A DNA stretch of 64,000 bases, taken from Lacimicrobium sp. SS2-24 (GTDB lineage: Bacteria; Pseudomonadota; Gammaproteobacteria; Enterobacterales; Alteromonadaceae). The notes under the pieces were generated by a model. That model ran no database searches. It saw only the letters and a list, made by a program, of their open reading frames with translations, and was not told the origin of the DNA. Position 1 is the stretch's first letter. Every line of letters starts with the position of its first letter. Both the position numbers and the translations under genes were made by a program. Shown here piece by piece: positions 27,558-37,192 of the stretch. The DNA is taken from assembly GCF_002201535.1 (NCBI RefSeq), contig NZ_NIWW01000007.1:124001-188000 (forward strand), given 5' to 3'.

Positions 27558-28430
27558 GTGGAGCCGGTCAAAAAGAGTTTGTGGTCACTGCACCTGGCAG
27601 TGATCCTGCTCGGGGCCACGGCCCTGTTCTCGCGAATTATTCCGCTATCTGCACTGGATATCACCCTGGGGCGCGCTGCCGTGGCCTTTGTGGTGCTGGC
27701 GGCACTGGTGGGATTAACCGGCAATAGTTTGCGCCTGCACAGCAAGAAAGATGCGCTGGTAGCGTTGCTGCTGGGGGTACTGATGGCGGTGCATTGGGTC
27801 ACCTACTTTGCCGCAATGCAATATTCCTCAGTTTCGGTGGGGATGATCGCGTTATTTACGTTTCCGGTCATCACCGTATTACTGGAGCCTTTCTTTGAAG
27901 GCATTCGTTTGGTCTGGCAGGACATTGTCAGCGCGCTGGTGGTACTGGGGGGGATCGGGCTGATTGTGCCAGAGATCTCGCTGGGTAATGACGTTACCCT
28001 GGGTATTGCCGTGGGCATTTGCTCTGCCTTTTTGTATGCACTGCGCAATCTGGTGCATCGAAAGTATTTTTCCCACTATGGCGGTGCACAGGCCATGACC
28101 TACCAGACGCTGGTGATCGTATTGTGCCTGCTCTGGTTTGGCTCCGACGAACTGTACCAGGCCACGGAACACACCTATATGCTGTTATTGATACTGGGTA
28201 CAGTGTGCACCGCAGCACCCCATGCTCTGGTGGCTTATACTCTGATTCATCTGCGCGCCAAGACCTTTTCACTGGTGGCGTGTATGCAGCCTCTGTATGG
28301 TGTGATTCTGGCGATATTGGTGCTGGATGAAGAGCCAAACTGGCAAACCATGTTGGGTGGAATTTTAGTGATCTGTGCGGCGATATACGAAACAATAAAC
28401 GCTCACCGGTTACATCCAAAAAAATCGTAA
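27558..28430 (+). CDS. EamA-family (DMT superfamily) transporter
   Basis: A 290-aa inner-membrane protein with ten hydrophobic segments arranged as two EamA repeats (about residues 10-135 and 150-280). Visible traits are the early LGRAAVAFVVLAALVGL, MAVHWVTYFAAMQYSSVSVGMI at the end of the first repeat, and ACMQPLYGVILAILVLDEEPN in the second. The substrate is unknown; relatives export amino acids or metabolites. It starts with GTG one base after the psd stop and is followed within 10 bp by the glycerophosphodiesterase gene, so the three are probably one operon. Confidence 0.88.
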   Translation: MEPVKKSLWSLHLAVILLGATALFSRIIPLSALDITLGRAAVAFVVLAALVGLTGNSLRLHSKKDALVALLLGVLMAVHWVTYFAAMQYSSVSVGMIALFTFPVITVLLEPFFEGIRLVWQDIVSALVVLGGIGLIVPEISLGNDVTLGIAVGICSAFLYALRNLVHRKYFSHYGGAQAMTYQTLVIVLCLLWFGSDELYQATEHTYMLLLILGTVCTAAPHALVAYTLIHLRAKTFSLVACMQPLYGVILAILVLDEEPNWQTMLGGILVICAAIYETINAHRLHPKKS

Positions 28431-28440
28431 GGGAACCAGT

Positions 28441-29187
28441 ATGCTGGTCATTGCTCATCGTGGCGCCAGTGCCGTTGCGCCGGAAAACACCCTTTTGGCC
28501 ATAGAAAAAGCCATGGAAATGGGTGTCGATGGTATTGAAATCGATGTTCACGCTGTGGGTGACGAACTGATCGTGATCCATGATCGATGGTTGCACCGCA
28601 CCACAAACGGCAAAGGTCGGGTCAGTGATATGAGTTTTGACGATCTCAGAAGGCTCGATGCCGGGCAGGGGCAACGCATTCCTACCTTGTGGGAAGTAAT
28701 GACACAGGTGGGCGGTCGTTGTTCACTGAATATTGAGCTCAAAGGTATCAGCAATGTGATCCCGGTTCTGAGGCTGGTAGACAGGGCGGTGGCCGAACTG
28801 AATTTCACGCCCAATCAATTTTTGTTGTCCTCTTTTAATCATCATCTGTTATTCGAAATCAAACAGATCCGCCCTGATCTGCAGGTAGGCGCATTGACCG
28901 CATCCTGCCCGCTCGATTACGCGGCCTTTGCAGTTGCGCTGCAGGCTTACTCTGTTCATATTGAACTTAACTTTGTGAACCCGCCTTTCGTGGCCGATGC
29001 CAAAGAAAAAGGTCTTCAGGTTTATGTGTATACCGTTGATGAGCTGGTGGATATGGAAATGTTAGTGAGCTGGGGCGTGGACGGTATTTTTACCAATGTG
29101 CCGGATCGTGCGCTGCATTTCAGAGATCATCCACGCCTGACCGACGTCACTGCGCCTGTACTCATCAGCGATGAAAAATTAGATTAA
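28441..29187 (+). CDS. Glycerophosphodiester phosphodiesterase (GDPD), cytoplasmic type
   Basis: The 248-aa TIM-barrel enzyme hydrolyses deacylated phospholipids to glycerol-3-phosphate and an alcohol. Signature residues are at the start: IAHRGASAVAPENTLLAIEKA with the catalytic His and metal-binding E, then IEIDVH and IHDRWLHRTTNGKGRV. The C-terminal VYTVDELVDMEMLVSWGVDGIFTNVPD is typical. There is no signal peptide, so it is the UgpQ-like cytosolic form. The context after psd suggests phospholipid turnover. Confidence 0.92.
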   Translation: MLVIAHRGASAVAPENTLLAIEKAMEMGVDGIEIDVHAVGDELIVIHDRWLHRTTNGKGRVSDMSFDDLRRLDAGQGQRIPTLWEVMTQVGGRCSLNIELKGISNVIPVLRLVDRAVAELNFTPNQFLLSSFNHHLLFEIKQIRPDLQVGALTASCPLDYAAFAVALQAYSVHIELNFVNPPFVADAKEKGLQVYVYTVDELVDMEMLVSWGVDGIFTNVPDRALHFRDHPRLTDVTAPVLISDEKLD

Positions 29188-29193
29188 TTTGCC

Positions 29194-29607
29194 TCAGTGA
29201 TCCGCACACTGATGACAACTTTTGCACAGCTTAAAGTTGATAATGTGGGCAGCAATAATCAGCAGTGCACCCACAGCGATGGTGAAAGGTTCATAGGCTT
29301 CGCCGAACATATCCTTATTCCAATAGATGAGTCCGCCCAGTACCAGGCTATAAATGGGATAAATTTGCCGGTGATAACGGTAAAACCCTGACAGTAAGGC
29401 CCAGAAACCGATGACCATGGAAATGGTCAGAATACTGCGCTCGAACCAGTCCTGGGCCACGAAGCTGGCGCCAATATAGGGTATCAGGGGAATCATAATC
29501 GGCAGTAACAGACAGTGAAGAGCACACAGGCTGGACGCCCAGATCCCCATTCTGTCGAGAAAATTGTTACTGCTGTTAACGGACATACGAAAAAAAGCCT
29601 GAATCAT
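29194..29607 (-). CDS. MerC-domain membrane protein, probably Zur-controlled
   Basis: Up to 137 aa with four hydrophobic segments and the MerC-type first segment containing CALHCLLLP (paired cysteines in TM1). The C-terminal tail KLCKSCHQCADH is Cys/His-rich and could bind metal. MerC proteins move mercury and perhaps other soft or transition metals. A Zur-type palindrome overlaps its promoter, which points to zinc. The ATG at 29607 would leave almost no leader after the predicted start site; a second ATG at 29586 is an alternative start. It converges on the GDPD gene 6 bp away. Confidence 0.82.
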   Translation of the reverse strand: MIQAFFRMSVNSSNNFLDRMGIWASSLCALHCLLLPIMIPLIPYIGASFVAQDWFERSILTISMVIGFWALLSGFYRYHRQIYPIYSLVLGGLIYWNKDMFGEAYEPFTIAVGALLIIAAHIINFKLCKSCHQCADH

Positions 29608-29610
29608 TAA

Positions 29611-29646
29611 GGAACGTTATAATATAACATTTGGTTGATTTGGCAA
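29611..29646 (-). promoter_or_regulatory. Zur-type operator overlapping the MerC-gene promoter
   Basis: The perfect 13-bp palindrome GTTATAATATAAC (29616-29628), with flanks AAC and ATTTG, matches the gammaproteobacterial Zur box. On the minus strand a promoter TTGCCA (29641-29646) - 16 bases - TATTAT (29619-29624) has its -10 inside the palindrome, the right place for zinc-dependent repression. Confidence 0.75.
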
Positions 29647-29657
29647 GCCTTCAGACG

Positions 29658-29709
29658 TAAAAAAAGCGATGAGGCAGCAACAGCTTATTCTTGGTGAATC
29701 ACATCATCG
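29658..29709 (-). terminator. Possible terminator of the gpmI-envC-yibQ transcript
   Basis: On the minus strand CGATGA (29704-29709) can pair with TCATCG (29667-29672) over a long loop, followed by C and a run of T (complement of 29658-29665), directly after the yibQ stop. The long loop makes this tentative. Confidence 0.35.
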
Positions 29710-29712
29710 GGA

Positions 29713-30477
29713 TTAGTCAGAACCGACGTTGGTGTTGTCAGCGACAGATTCCGTCATGGCCAGGGCTTTTTCCTGCATCAGTCTGCTCACCGGAATCAAC
29801 TGGATTTGCATATCCTGAAGCTTGGGTAACTGCTGTTGCAGAAAGCTCAGGGTTTGCGGATAGGGATGAGCAATGCCGATAGCATTGTTATATTTTCGGG
29901 CAATGCGAACAAGTCGGTCGAACTGAGCCTGCATGTGTTTTTGATTTTGAAAATGGTCGAGAAAAACCTGACGATGGGTATTGGGCACACCAAAGCGCGT
30001 GGCGATTTTATTGGCTTTGCTGTATCGGGTGGTGCGACTGTCAATGAAAAACAGTTGCTGTTGACGCAAAAATGCCATGGTGGCCTGCATGGGTAGCGTC
30101 AGCTGAGTGAGTTTACTGCCCATGTGGTTGTTCAGACCAATGGCATGAGGCACTGAGTCCAGCGCATCGTTAAGCGTGTTCTGAATGGCCTGGTTATCCA
30201 TAGAGGCGGTGAGTGCGCCCGGACCCAGTCTGTTGCCTGCCAGCGCCTCCATGGGCATATGCAACATGACGTCACGATGCTGTGCGGCGGCTTTTTTGGC
30301 ATAGGTGGTTGAAAAAGGCGTATGGGGCAAAATCGCAAAAGTCACTTCAGCAGGTAGTGTAAAGGCCTCCACATCCTGTTTACGATATCCCATGTCATCG
30401 ATGATCAGGGCGATATTGGCCGCGTGGACCGGAAGACTGAGCAGGAGTGTCGTAACAAGGCTGAATATCAGACGCAC
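29713..30477 (-). CDS. yibQ: YibQ-type divergent polysaccharide deacetylase family protein
   Basis: A secreted or periplasmic protein of the DUF610 divergent polysaccharide deacetylase family. After a signal peptide (VRLIFSLVTTLLLSLPVHAA) the mature part opens IALIIDDMGY, with the conserved Asp pair, and contains MLHMPMEALAGNRLGPGAL and GLNNHMGS, the expected NodB-like motifs. The larger frame reaches 30663, inside envC, but the signal peptide begins at a GTG at 30477, giving 254 aa; no clear ribosome site is seen. Operon order gpmI-envC-yibQ is as in E. coli. Substrate presumably peptidoglycan-related glycans; unproven. Confidence 0.85.
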   Translation of the reverse strand: MRLIFSLVTTLLLSLPVHAANIALIIDDMGYRKQDVEAFTLPAEVTFAILPHTPFSTTYAKKAAAQHRDVMLHMPMEALAGNRLGPGALTASMDNQAIQNTLNDALDSVPHAIGLNNHMGSKLTQLTLPMQATMAFLRQQQLFFIDSRTTRYSKANKIATRFGVPNTHRQVFLDHFQNQKHMQAQFDRLVRIARKYNNAIGIAHPYPQTLSFLQQQLPKLQDMQIQLIPVSRLMQEKALAMTESVADNTNVGSD

Positions 30478-30532
30478 GATATTGTTATTATTGTGGGTGT
30501 TGAAATGATTATAAGGCTTTACCTGAGAATTA

Positions 30533-31684
30533 CTATGGTTGTATCCAGCCAGCAGGATTGATGGCTTCACCCTTATGCCGGAGCTCGAAGTAGAGCCCCG
30601 GTTGACTCTGACCGCCACTTTGGCCCACCAGGGCAATTTCCTCTCCGGAGCGCACCGTGTCACCCACGTCTTTGAGTAATGCCTGATTGTTTCCGTAAAG
30701 GCTCATATAGCCGTCTCCATGATCCAGCACCATCACCAAACCAAAGCCTCGCAACCAATCGGCATAAAGAATACGGCCATGGTGAATCGCTTTGACACTG
30801 TCGCCTGCACGGCCGTCAAACATCGCCCCTTTCCAGCGAATCTGTCCCTGACGTCGCGTTGAAAATAAATTGCGCATGCGCCCCTCAGTGGGTTTAGACA
30901 GCTGGCCTTTAAAGGACTGAAGGCCGGCCAGCTCCACTTCCGATGCAGTCGCGCGAGCTTCGGCCCGGGCAATCGCCTGAATCAAATTCTGTTCATTGAT
31001 TTGTAGTTGTTCGATTTGCTCGGCTTCACTACTGATGCGTTTTTCCAGTGCATTGAGCGTTTGTTCACGGGTGTCCTGTTCCCTTGCCAGCAACTGCCGC
31101 TGCGCTTCCTGAACTTGCAGTAACTCATTCAGTTCAGTGGCTTTGAGGCGTAATTCTGATTCAACATTTTGCAGATCCCGGGCCAATTGAGTGAAATTTT
31201 CAATTTGCTCAACGCGAGCCTGGTTAAGGTAGCGGTAATAGCTCAGCATGCGCTCAATTCGTGCGGCATCCTCCTGATTTAACAACATCTTGGTGAAGTC
31301 ATGTTGGCCGGTCATGTAAGCACTGCGAAGCTGATTGCTGAGTGCGCTTTGTTGTTGTGCTATTTGCCTGCGTAGTTGCTTTTGTTGTTCTTCCAGCTGG
31401 GCTTGTTGTTGCCGGTTTCGTTCGGCTTGCGCGCGGGTTTGCTTGAGCCCTTTAAACAGCTCCGATAAGGTCTGTTCCGCTTGCTTCAGGGCTTTCTCCA
31501 GCTCTTTGGCACTGGCGATGGTGTAGTCCAGTTGTTGCTGGCGCTCCTCAATCTGGGCGCGCAGGGCTTCCAGTTGTTGCGAATTATCCTGGGCATGCAG
31601 GACACCGGCGGCACACAATCCCAGCAGCATTACCGTATTGCGGATAATGCTGGAAAAGGTAGGGCATGGCCGGTAACGCTGCAT
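30533..31684 (-). CDS. envC: EnvC, murein hydrolase activator
   Basis: EnvC activates the amidases AmiA and AmiB at the septum. The 383-aa product has a signal peptide (ending VLHAQ), a long coiled coil (residues about 33-245, rich in Q, E, R and L), and a C-terminal LytM domain starting near RQGQIRWKGAMFDGRAG. The zinc ligands of active LytM peptidases are not conserved in that domain, as expected for the non-catalytic EnvC group. It lies between gpmI and yibQ, 4 bp after the gpmI stop. Confidence 0.93.
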   Translation of the reverse strand: MQRYRPCPTFSSIIRNTVMLLGLCAAGVLHAQDNSQQLEALRAQIEERQQQLDYTIASAKELEKALKQAEQTLSELFKGLKQTRAQAERNRQQQAQLEEQQKQLRRQIAQQQSALSNQLRSAYMTGQHDFTKMLLNQEDAARIERMLSYYRYLNQARVEQIENFTQLARDLQNVESELRLKATELNELLQVQEAQRQLLAREQDTREQTLNALEKRISSEAEQIEQLQINEQNLIQAIARAEARATASEVELAGLQSFKGQLSKPTEGRMRNLFSTRRQGQIRWKGAMFDGRAGDSVKAIHHGRILYADWLRGFGLVMVLDHGDGYMSLYGNNQALLKDVGDTVRSGEEIALVGQSGGQSQPGLYFELRHKGEAINPAGWIQP

Positions 31685-31688
31685 TCGA

Positions 31689-33224
31689 TTAGGACTTCAA
31701 GGTGACAATGGGAGTACCGGTCATCTCGTCTGGCTGCGCCATCCCCATAAGATGCAACATGGTCGGTGCAACGTCACTGAGGGTGCCCCCCTCACGGGTG
31801 GTGGCATCTCTACCCACATAAATAAAGGGCACTAATTCACTGGTGTGGGCGGTATGGGCCTGGCCGGTGCTACTATCTTTCATCTGCTCCGCATTACCAT
31901 GATCGGCAGTGATCAGGCATTCACCGCCTGTACGCTGGAGGGCTTCTACTACCCTGCCAATACAATGATCAACGGCTTCACAGGCTTTCACCGCAGCATC
32001 GAAATCACCGGTATGGCCCACCATATCGCCATTAGGGTAATTACAGACAATGACATCAAACTCGCCGGACTCGATGGCCTGCACCAGTTTGTCAGTAAGC
32101 TCAGTGGAACTCATCTCTGGTTGTTGGTCATAGGTCGCGACCTTCGGAGAGGGCACCAATACCCGCTTCTCACCCTCGAATTCCTTTTCCCGTCCACCGC
32201 TGTAGAAAAAGGTAACATGGGCATACTTTTCGGTTTCCGAAATACGCAGCTGACGCTTGTCATGTTTCGCCAGCCATTCGCCCAACACATTGTTAAGTGG
32301 TGCCGGTGGATAAGCGCAATCTGTATCAATATCGGCAGCGTATTCGGTGAGCATGACAAAGCCTCCCAACTGAGGTGTCTGCTTGCGGGTAAAGCCACTG
32401 AAGTCTTTTTCCACAAAGGCACGGGTAATTTCCCGGGCGCGGTCGGCTCTGAAATTCATAAAGAAGATGGCATCGCCATCTTCCACACCAACGCCATCGC
32501 CGATGACCGTTGGCTTTACAAATTCATCGTTTTCATCGCGCTGATAGGCTTGCTCAAGGCCCTCGACGGCCGTTTTTGCGTGATAATCTGCCTGCGCCGC
32601 CGTTATCAGGTTATAGGCTGCCTCGACCCGATCCCAGCGGTTATCCCTGTCCATGGCGTAATAGCGCCCGACCAGACTGGCTACCTGACCTGTGCCAATC
32701 TGCTCGAACAAGGCTGACGCTTTTTCCAGTGAGGCTTTGGCGCTGCGTGGTGGGGTGTCACGACCATCCAGAAACGCATGCAGGTAGATCTTCTTTGCCC
32801 CTTTGGCGGCCGCCAGCCTGATCATTGCGAAGATATGTTGTTCGTGACTGTGCACACCCCCTGGCGACATGAGTCCCATGATATGGACCGCCTTGTCGTT
32901 TTCTACCGCCTTTTGCAGATGTTTTGTCAGTACCGGGTTGTGCTCAAATTCGCCATCCTCGATGTCTTTGGTGATGCGGGTGAAGTCCTGATACACCACC
33001 CGACCGGCCCCGAGGTTAACGTGGCCCACTTCAGAATTACCCATTTGCCCTTCAGGCAGTCCCACATCCATTCCCGAACCGGAAATCAGGGTGTGGGGAC
33101 AGGTTTGTGTCAACTTATCCAGAACCGGTGTATTGGCAGCGGCAATCGCATTATCCTGTTTTTCTTCTCGATGACCCCAGCCGTCGAGAATGATTAGCGC
33201 AAGTGGACCTTTAAGTTGACTCAT
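31689..33224 (-). CDS. gpmI: Phosphoglycerate mutase, cofactor-independent (iPGM)
   Basis: This two-manganese alkaline-phosphatase-fold enzyme interconverts 3- and 2-phosphoglycerate in glycolysis. The 511-aa product begins [20 protein letters not shown], contains the catalytic serine in [17 protein letters not shown] near residue 65, and metal-ligand motifs such as [18 protein letters not shown] and [12 protein letters not shown]. An upstream frame reaches 33281, but AAAGGAG seven bases before the ATG at 33224 sets the start. First gene of gpmI-envC-yibQ, divergent from yibN. Confidence 0.97.
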   Translation of the reverse strand: MSQLKGPLALIILDGWGHREEKQDNAIAAANTPVLDKLTQTCPHTLISGSGMDVGLPEGQMGNSEVGHVNLGAGRVVYQDFTRITKDIEDGEFEHNPVLTKHLQKAVENDKAVHIMGLMSPGGVHSHEQHIFAMIRLAAAKGAKKIYLHAFLDGRDTPPRSAKASLEKASALFEQIGTGQVASLVGRYYAMDRDNRWDRVEAAYNLITAAQADYHAKTAVEGLEQAYQRDENDEFVKPTVIGDGVGVEDGDAIFFMNFRADRAREITRAFVEKDFSGFTRKQTPQLGGFVMLTEYAADIDTDCAYPPAPLNNVLGEWLAKHDKRQLRISETEKYAHVTFFYSGGREKEFEGEKRVLVPSPKVATYDQQPEMSSTELTDKLVQAIESGEFDVIVCNYPNGDMVGHTGDFDAAVKACEAVDHCIGRVVEALQRTGGECLITADHGNAEQMKDSSTGQAHTAHTSELVPFIYVGRDATTREGGTLSDVAPTMLHLMGMAQPDEMTGTPIVTLKS

Positions 33225-33425
33225 GAAGCGGCTCCTTTGGATAAAAGCTGATATCAGGGATACCGGAATGGTAAGGGACACGCAGGTGCAAATCCAATAG
33301 TAATCTCAATAAGCTAGATCGAAATGCTCTGCTATGCGCACAGCGGACTGGTTTCTGTAGCGTTTTTCTATATACTTTGCACTCATTTTTTCGCAGCACT
33401 TCCATTTTCAGGGGCGATGTTTTTC

Positions 33426-33851
33426 ATGCAACAGCTGATCGAATTTGTCGGTAATCATTATATTCTTTCCAGTATCTGGGTGGCGTTGGCGCTGATGTTT
33501 ATTTTCAGCCTCATCAGTGGCCGGTTGTCTCCGGTAAAAGAACTGGGGACGCTGGAGATGACGATGCTGATGAATAAGCAGGATGCGGTGGTGCTGGACA
33601 TCCGGCCGCAGCCTGATTACCGCAAGGGGCATATACTGGGCGCCAGGCAGGTGGGCGCAGAAAAAATGGCTAAGGGTGACTTTTCTGACCTTGAAAAGTA
33701 CAAAGACAAACCCATTATTGTGGTTTGCGCCATGGGTGTGTCAGCCAAACGAACTGCCAGCCAGTTGCTCAAGTCAGGCTTCAATCAGGTCTTTGTACTA
33801 AAAGGCGGCATGAATGCCTGGACCAGCGCCAGCATGCCGGTTGCGAAATAG
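33426..33851 (+). CDS. yibN: YibN-type rhodanese domain protein, membrane-anchored
   Basis: About 141 aa: one N-terminal transmembrane helix (ILSSIWVALALMFIFSLISG) followed by a rhodanese-like domain (about residues 45-135). In CAMGVSAKRTASQL the active-site cysteine position is occupied (VVCAMG), consistent with a sulfurtransferase or a persulfide carrier. It resembles E. coli YibN in size and location before grxC-secB-gpsA. The start may be ATG 33417 or 33426; the latter aligns with the E. coli N-terminus. Confidence 0.9.
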   Translation: MQQLIEFVGNHYILSSIWVALALMFIFSLISGRLSPVKELGTLEMTMLMNKQDAVVLDIRPQPDYRKGHILGARQVGAEKMAKGDFSDLEKYKDKPIIVVCAMGVSAKRTASQLLKSGFNQVFVLKGGMNAWTSASMPVAK

Positions 33852-33885
33852 GCACGCCCACAGTCCGGATGAAGGTGAAGTATCA

Positions 33886-34143
33886 ATGAGTCGCGTCGAG
33901 ATCTATACCAAGAATTTCTGCCCTTTCTGCGTGCGTGCCAAGCAATTGCTGGATAGCAAGGGTATTGCTTATCAGGAATATCCAATCGATCAGCAGCCCG
34001 AACTCAGAGGTCCCATGATTGAACGGGCAAACGGCGCCTACACGGTACCGCAAATCTTTATTAACGATCATCATGTCGGCGGCTGTGACGAGATGATGGC
34101 CCTGGAAGCAAAGGGCCAACTCGACAAACTGCTGAACGCATAA
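33886..34143 (+). CDS. grxC: Glutaredoxin 3
   Basis: An 85-aa dithiol glutaredoxin with active site CPFC in [17 protein letters not shown], the cis-proline TVPQIFIN, and the glutathione-binding GGCDEMM. It reduces disulfides with glutathione and pairs functionally with the glutathione reductase elsewhere in the window. The frame is open upstream to 33814; GAAGGTGAAG just before the ATG at 33886 gives the normal length. Confidence 0.96.
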   Translation: MSRVEIYTKNFCPFCVRAKQLLDSKGIAYQEYPIDQQPELRGPMIERANGAYTVPQIFINDHHVGGCDEMMALEAKGQLDKLLNA

Positions 34144-34168
34144 ATTACTAATATCGACAGGAATTATC

Positions 34169-34687
34169 ATGACAGACGAAATCAATGCAAATGGCGCCGA
34201 GGGCGCAAATGGCCAGGCCAATGCACAGGGACAATTCGCCATCCAGCGTATCTATGTAAAGGATATGTCCTTTGAGTCTCCTAACACGCCGGCTATCTTT
34301 CAGAAAGAATGGAAGCCAGAAGTCAAAATGGATCTGGATACCCGCAGCACCAAGCTTGACGATAACAGCTATGAAGTCGTGCTGTCCGTGACCGTGACAG
34401 CCAAAGCCGGTGAAGAAACCGCCTTTTTGGTGGAAGTACAACAAGCCGGGATTTTCACCATTGGTGATATGTCTGACCAGCAAAAAGCGCACATTATGGG
34501 TTCATTCTGCCCGGCAACACTGTTTCCTTATGCCCGTGAGTGTGTTTCCAATCTCGTAAACCGCGGTACCTTCCCACAACTGAATCTGGCCCCGGTTAAC
34601 TTTGATGCCATATTTGCAGCTTATATGCAGAAACGTGCCCAGGAAGCTCAGGGACAGCAAGACGCGGCTGCCAGCCCGCAGGCCTGA
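34169..34687 (+). CDS. secB: SecB, protein-export chaperone
   Basis: SecB binds unfolded preproteins and delivers them to SecA. The 172-aa product has the conserved [19 protein letters not shown] strand, the [25 protein letters not shown] core, and the acidic/proline C-terminal region [19 protein letters not shown]. The N-terminus carries a short Gly/Asn/Ala-rich extension. Its TGA overlaps the gpsA ATG by one base. Confidence 0.97.
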   Translation: MTDEINANGAEGANGQANAQGQFAIQRIYVKDMSFESPNTPAIFQKEWKPEVKMDLDTRSTKLDDNSYEVVLSVTVTAKAGEETAFLVEVQQAGIFTIGDMSDQQKAHIMGSFCPATLFPYARECVSNLVNRGTFPQLNLAPVNFDAIFAAYMQKRAQEAQGQQDAAASPQA

Positions 34688-35691
34688 TGAGCAATCACGC
34701 CGGGATTACCGTGTTGGGGGCGGGGTCATATGGAACCGCCCTGGCATTTTGCTTTGCCAGAAATGGTATTCCCACCCTGCTGTGGGGCCGTGACGCTGAG
34801 CAGATTCAGCAGATGCAGCAACAGCGCTGTAACCAGCGTTATTTGCCGGATGCGCGTTTTCCGGATGCCCTGCAGGTAGAGTCTGACCTTAAAAAAGCCG
34901 TTCAAGCCAGTCGCAACCTTCTGGTTGTTGTGCCCAGTCATGCGTTTTCCGGCATGCTTGAGCAGCTTAAACCTCTGCTCAGTGAAGAACATCGGGTGGT
35001 CTGGGCCACCAAAGGGTTAGAGCCACAAACAGGCAGTTTATTGCAGGACGTGGCACGGCGCATTCTTGGTGATCGTATTTCTCTGGCGGTATTGTCCGGC
35101 CCAACCTTTGCAAAAGAGATGGCAGCCGGGTTACCGACGGCCATCTCCTTGTCTTCCCTTGATGACGAGTTTGTCGATGATATCGCCGATATGTTGCACT
35201 GCGGCAAATCATTCCGTGTGTACAAGAACGCTGATTTTATTGGCGTTCAGCTGGGCGGTGCGGTGAAAAATGTGATTGCCATCGGCGCCGGCCTTGCAGA
35301 TGGTATCGGCTTTGGGGCTAATGCAAGAACGGCGTTAATCACCCGTGGACTGGCCGAGCTGACTCGCCTTGGTGTGGCCCTGGGAGCGCAACCCAGCACC
35401 TTTATGGGAATGGCCGGTCTGGGCGACCTGGTCTTGACCTGTACCGATGATCAATCCCGAAACAGACGCTTCGGGCTGGCGTTGGGCCGGGGTAAAACGG
35501 TGAACGATGCCATGGACAGTATTGGTCAGGTGGTCGAAGGTTATCGCAACACCAAAGAAGTGTATCTGCTGGCGCAGCGAGAAGGAGTGGAAATGCCTAT
35601 CACGGAACAGATTTACCAGGTGCTGTATGAGCACAAACCTCCCCAGGAAGCGGCGCTTGCCCTGCTGGGCAGGGAGAAAAAGTTCGAATAG
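34687..35691 (+). CDS. gpsA: Glycerol-3-phosphate dehydrogenase [NAD(P)+]
   Basis: GpsA reduces dihydroxyacetone phosphate to glycerol-3-phosphate for phospholipid synthesis. The 334-aa protein shows the Rossmann motif [16 protein letters not shown], the [16 protein letters not shown] segment, the catalytic lysine region [23 protein letters not shown], and [15 protein letters not shown]. It is coupled to secB by a one-base overlap and is the last gene of yibN-grxC-secB-gpsA. Confidence 0.97.
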   Translation: MSNHAGITVLGAGSYGTALAFCFARNGIPTLLWGRDAEQIQQMQQQRCNQRYLPDARFPDALQVESDLKKAVQASRNLLVVVPSHAFSGMLEQLKPLLSEEHRVVWATKGLEPQTGSLLQDVARRILGDRISLAVLSGPTFAKEMAAGLPTAISLSSLDDEFVDDIADMLHCGKSFRVYKNADFIGVQLGGAVKNVIAIGAGLADGIGFGANARTALITRGLAELTRLGVALGAQPSTFMGMAGLGDLVLTCTDDQSRNRRFGLALGRGKTVNDAMDSIGQVVEGYRNTKEVYLLAQREGVEMPITEQIYQVLYEHKPPQEAALALLGREKKFE

Positions 35692-35697
35692 ACACCG

Positions 35698-35717
35698 CCC
35701 TGAGCCACGGCTCAGGG
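35698..35717. terminator. Hairpin between convergent gpsA and trmL
   Basis: CCCTGAGCC (35698-35706) is perfectly complementary to GGCTCAGGG (35709-35717). No T tract follows on either strand, so it may be a boundary hairpin rather than a full intrinsic terminator. Confidence 0.5.
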
Positions 35718-35741
35718 ACGAATGCTGTCATCAGTTCGATG

Positions 35742-36206
35742 TCATATCGCTCCTTCAAAACCCAGTTGTCGCCAGGCTTCAAATACCATCACGGACACGG
35801 CATTAGAGAGGTTCATGCTGCGGCTGTCAGGCCTCATGGGTATTCTCAGACGTTGGTCCGCTGGCAGCGATTCGATGACAGACATGGGTAATCCGCGGGT
35901 TTCGGGTCCAAATAGTAAGGCGTCACCCTCAGTGAACTGGACATCCGAATAATAACGCTGACCTTTGGTGGTACAGGCGAACAGACGTTTGGGTGTCACT
36001 GATTCGAGACATGTCTGCAGGCTGTCATACTGGCCTATGGCGGCAAACTCATGGTAATCGAGGCCGGCGCGACGCAGTTTTTTATCCTCCCAGCTAAACC
36101 CCAGCGGACCGATGAGGTGCAAGCGAAATCCGGTATTGGCACATAGGCGGATGATATTACCGGTATTAGGTGGAATCTCAGGTTGGTAGAGGATAATGTC
36201 GAGCAT
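35742..36206 (-). CDS. trmL: TrmL, tRNA (cytidine/uridine-2'-O-)-methyltransferase, wobble 34
   Basis: A SPOUT methyltransferase that 2'-O-methylates the wobble base of certain leucine tRNAs. The 154-aa product carries the SPOUT knot segments: [21 protein letters not shown] at the start, [11 protein letters not shown] near 95, and [26 protein letters not shown] at the end. The ATG at 36206 aligns with the E. coli start; the frame is open to an ATG at 36218. Convergent with gpsA. Confidence 0.95.
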   Translation of the reverse strand: MLDIILYQPEIPPNTGNIIRLCANTGFRLHLIGPLGFSWEDKKLRRAGLDYHEFAAIGQYDSLQTCLESVTPKRLFACTTKGQRYYSDVQFTEGDALLFGPETRGLPMSVIESLPADQRLRIPMRPDSRSMNLSNAVSVMVFEAWRQLGFEGAI

Positions 36207-36295
36207 AATCTCAGTCATGTTGTGCAGTTATATTAGCGCTATTGTACAGGTATACTGAGAGACGGTCAGGTACGCAGAAAATGGAAATACATGGA

Positions 36296-37192
36296 ATGAA
36301 AGACAGCTACGCATTTTGGGTCAAACTTGCCAGTACCTTTGCTCTGGTAGCTGCATTTTCAATGATCCTGGTGAAAATCTGGGCCTGGTATGTGACCAAC
36401 TCCGCCACTATGCTCGCGTCGCTGACCGACTCGGTGTTTGACGTGGTTGCCTCAGTGATCAATTTCTTTGTTATTCGCTATGCATTGATGCCGGCCGATG
36501 ACGATCATAAGTTTGGTCACGGCAAAGCTGAATCGCTGGCAGGATTGGCGCAGTCCGCCTTTATTTTTGGCTCTGCCATGTTGTTGATATTTCACAGTGT
36601 CGATCGGTTAAAGGATCCTGCCCCTTTGAATCAGCCGATACTGGCAGTCTATGCGACACTGTTCAGTGTGGTGATGACGCTGATTCTGGTTGCAGTGCAG
36701 AGACTGGCGATTCGTCGTACCAATTCCGTGGCCATCAAGGCCGACTCCCTGCATTATCAATCTGATCTGTTGATGAACCTGGCAGTGCTGCTGGCGTTAT
36801 GGTTGACCACGCAGGGGTGGCTGTCTATGGATGGTTGGTTCGCTATTGGTATTGCTGTCTATCTGATGTGGGGAGCACGCTCTATTGCCATGGAATCGGC
36901 CAATGCATTGATGGACAAAGAATTGCCCCAGGAATACACCGACACCATTGAACAAGTGGCCTTGGCTAACCCTAAGGTGCATGGGGTGCATGATATTCGC
37001 ACACGGCAATCAGGCCGCAATATCTTTGTGCAGTTTCACCTGGAGCTTGACGATAATCTCAAGCTGGTTGATGCCCATGATATTACGGTGAAAGTTGAAG
37101 AAGCGGTGAACCGCAAAATACCTGAGGCGGAAGTACTCATCCATCAGGACCCTGTGTCTGTGGCGCAGCCTGCGCCAAAAAATTCAGAATAG
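36296..37192 (+). CDS. fieF: FieF-like cation diffusion facilitator
   Basis: A proton-driven exporter of divalent metals (iron/zinc type). The 298-aa product has six transmembrane segments, the metal-site pattern SLTDSVFD in TM2 and HYQSD in TM5, the histidine-bearing ADDDHKFGHGKAESLAGLAQS loop, and a cytoplasmic C-terminal domain with HGVHDIRTRQSG and IHQDP. Length and sequence fit E. coli FieF (300 aa). Start candidates are ATGs at 36281 and 36296. Its last 56 bp overlap the 3' end of pldB on the opposite strand. Confidence 0.93.
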   Translation: MKDSYAFWVKLASTFALVAAFSMILVKIWAWYVTNSATMLASLTDSVFDVVASVINFFVIRYALMPADDDHKFGHGKAESLAGLAQSAFIFGSAMLLIFHSVDRLKDPAPLNQPILAVYATLFSVVMTLILVAVQRLAIRRTNSVAIKADSLHYQSDLLMNLAVLLALWLTTQGWLSMDGWFAIGIAVYLMWGARSIAMESANALMDKELPQEYTDTIEQVALANPKVHGVHDIRTRQSGRNIFVQFHLELDDNLKLVDAHDITVKVEEAVNRKIPEAEVLIHQDPVSVAQPAPKNSE

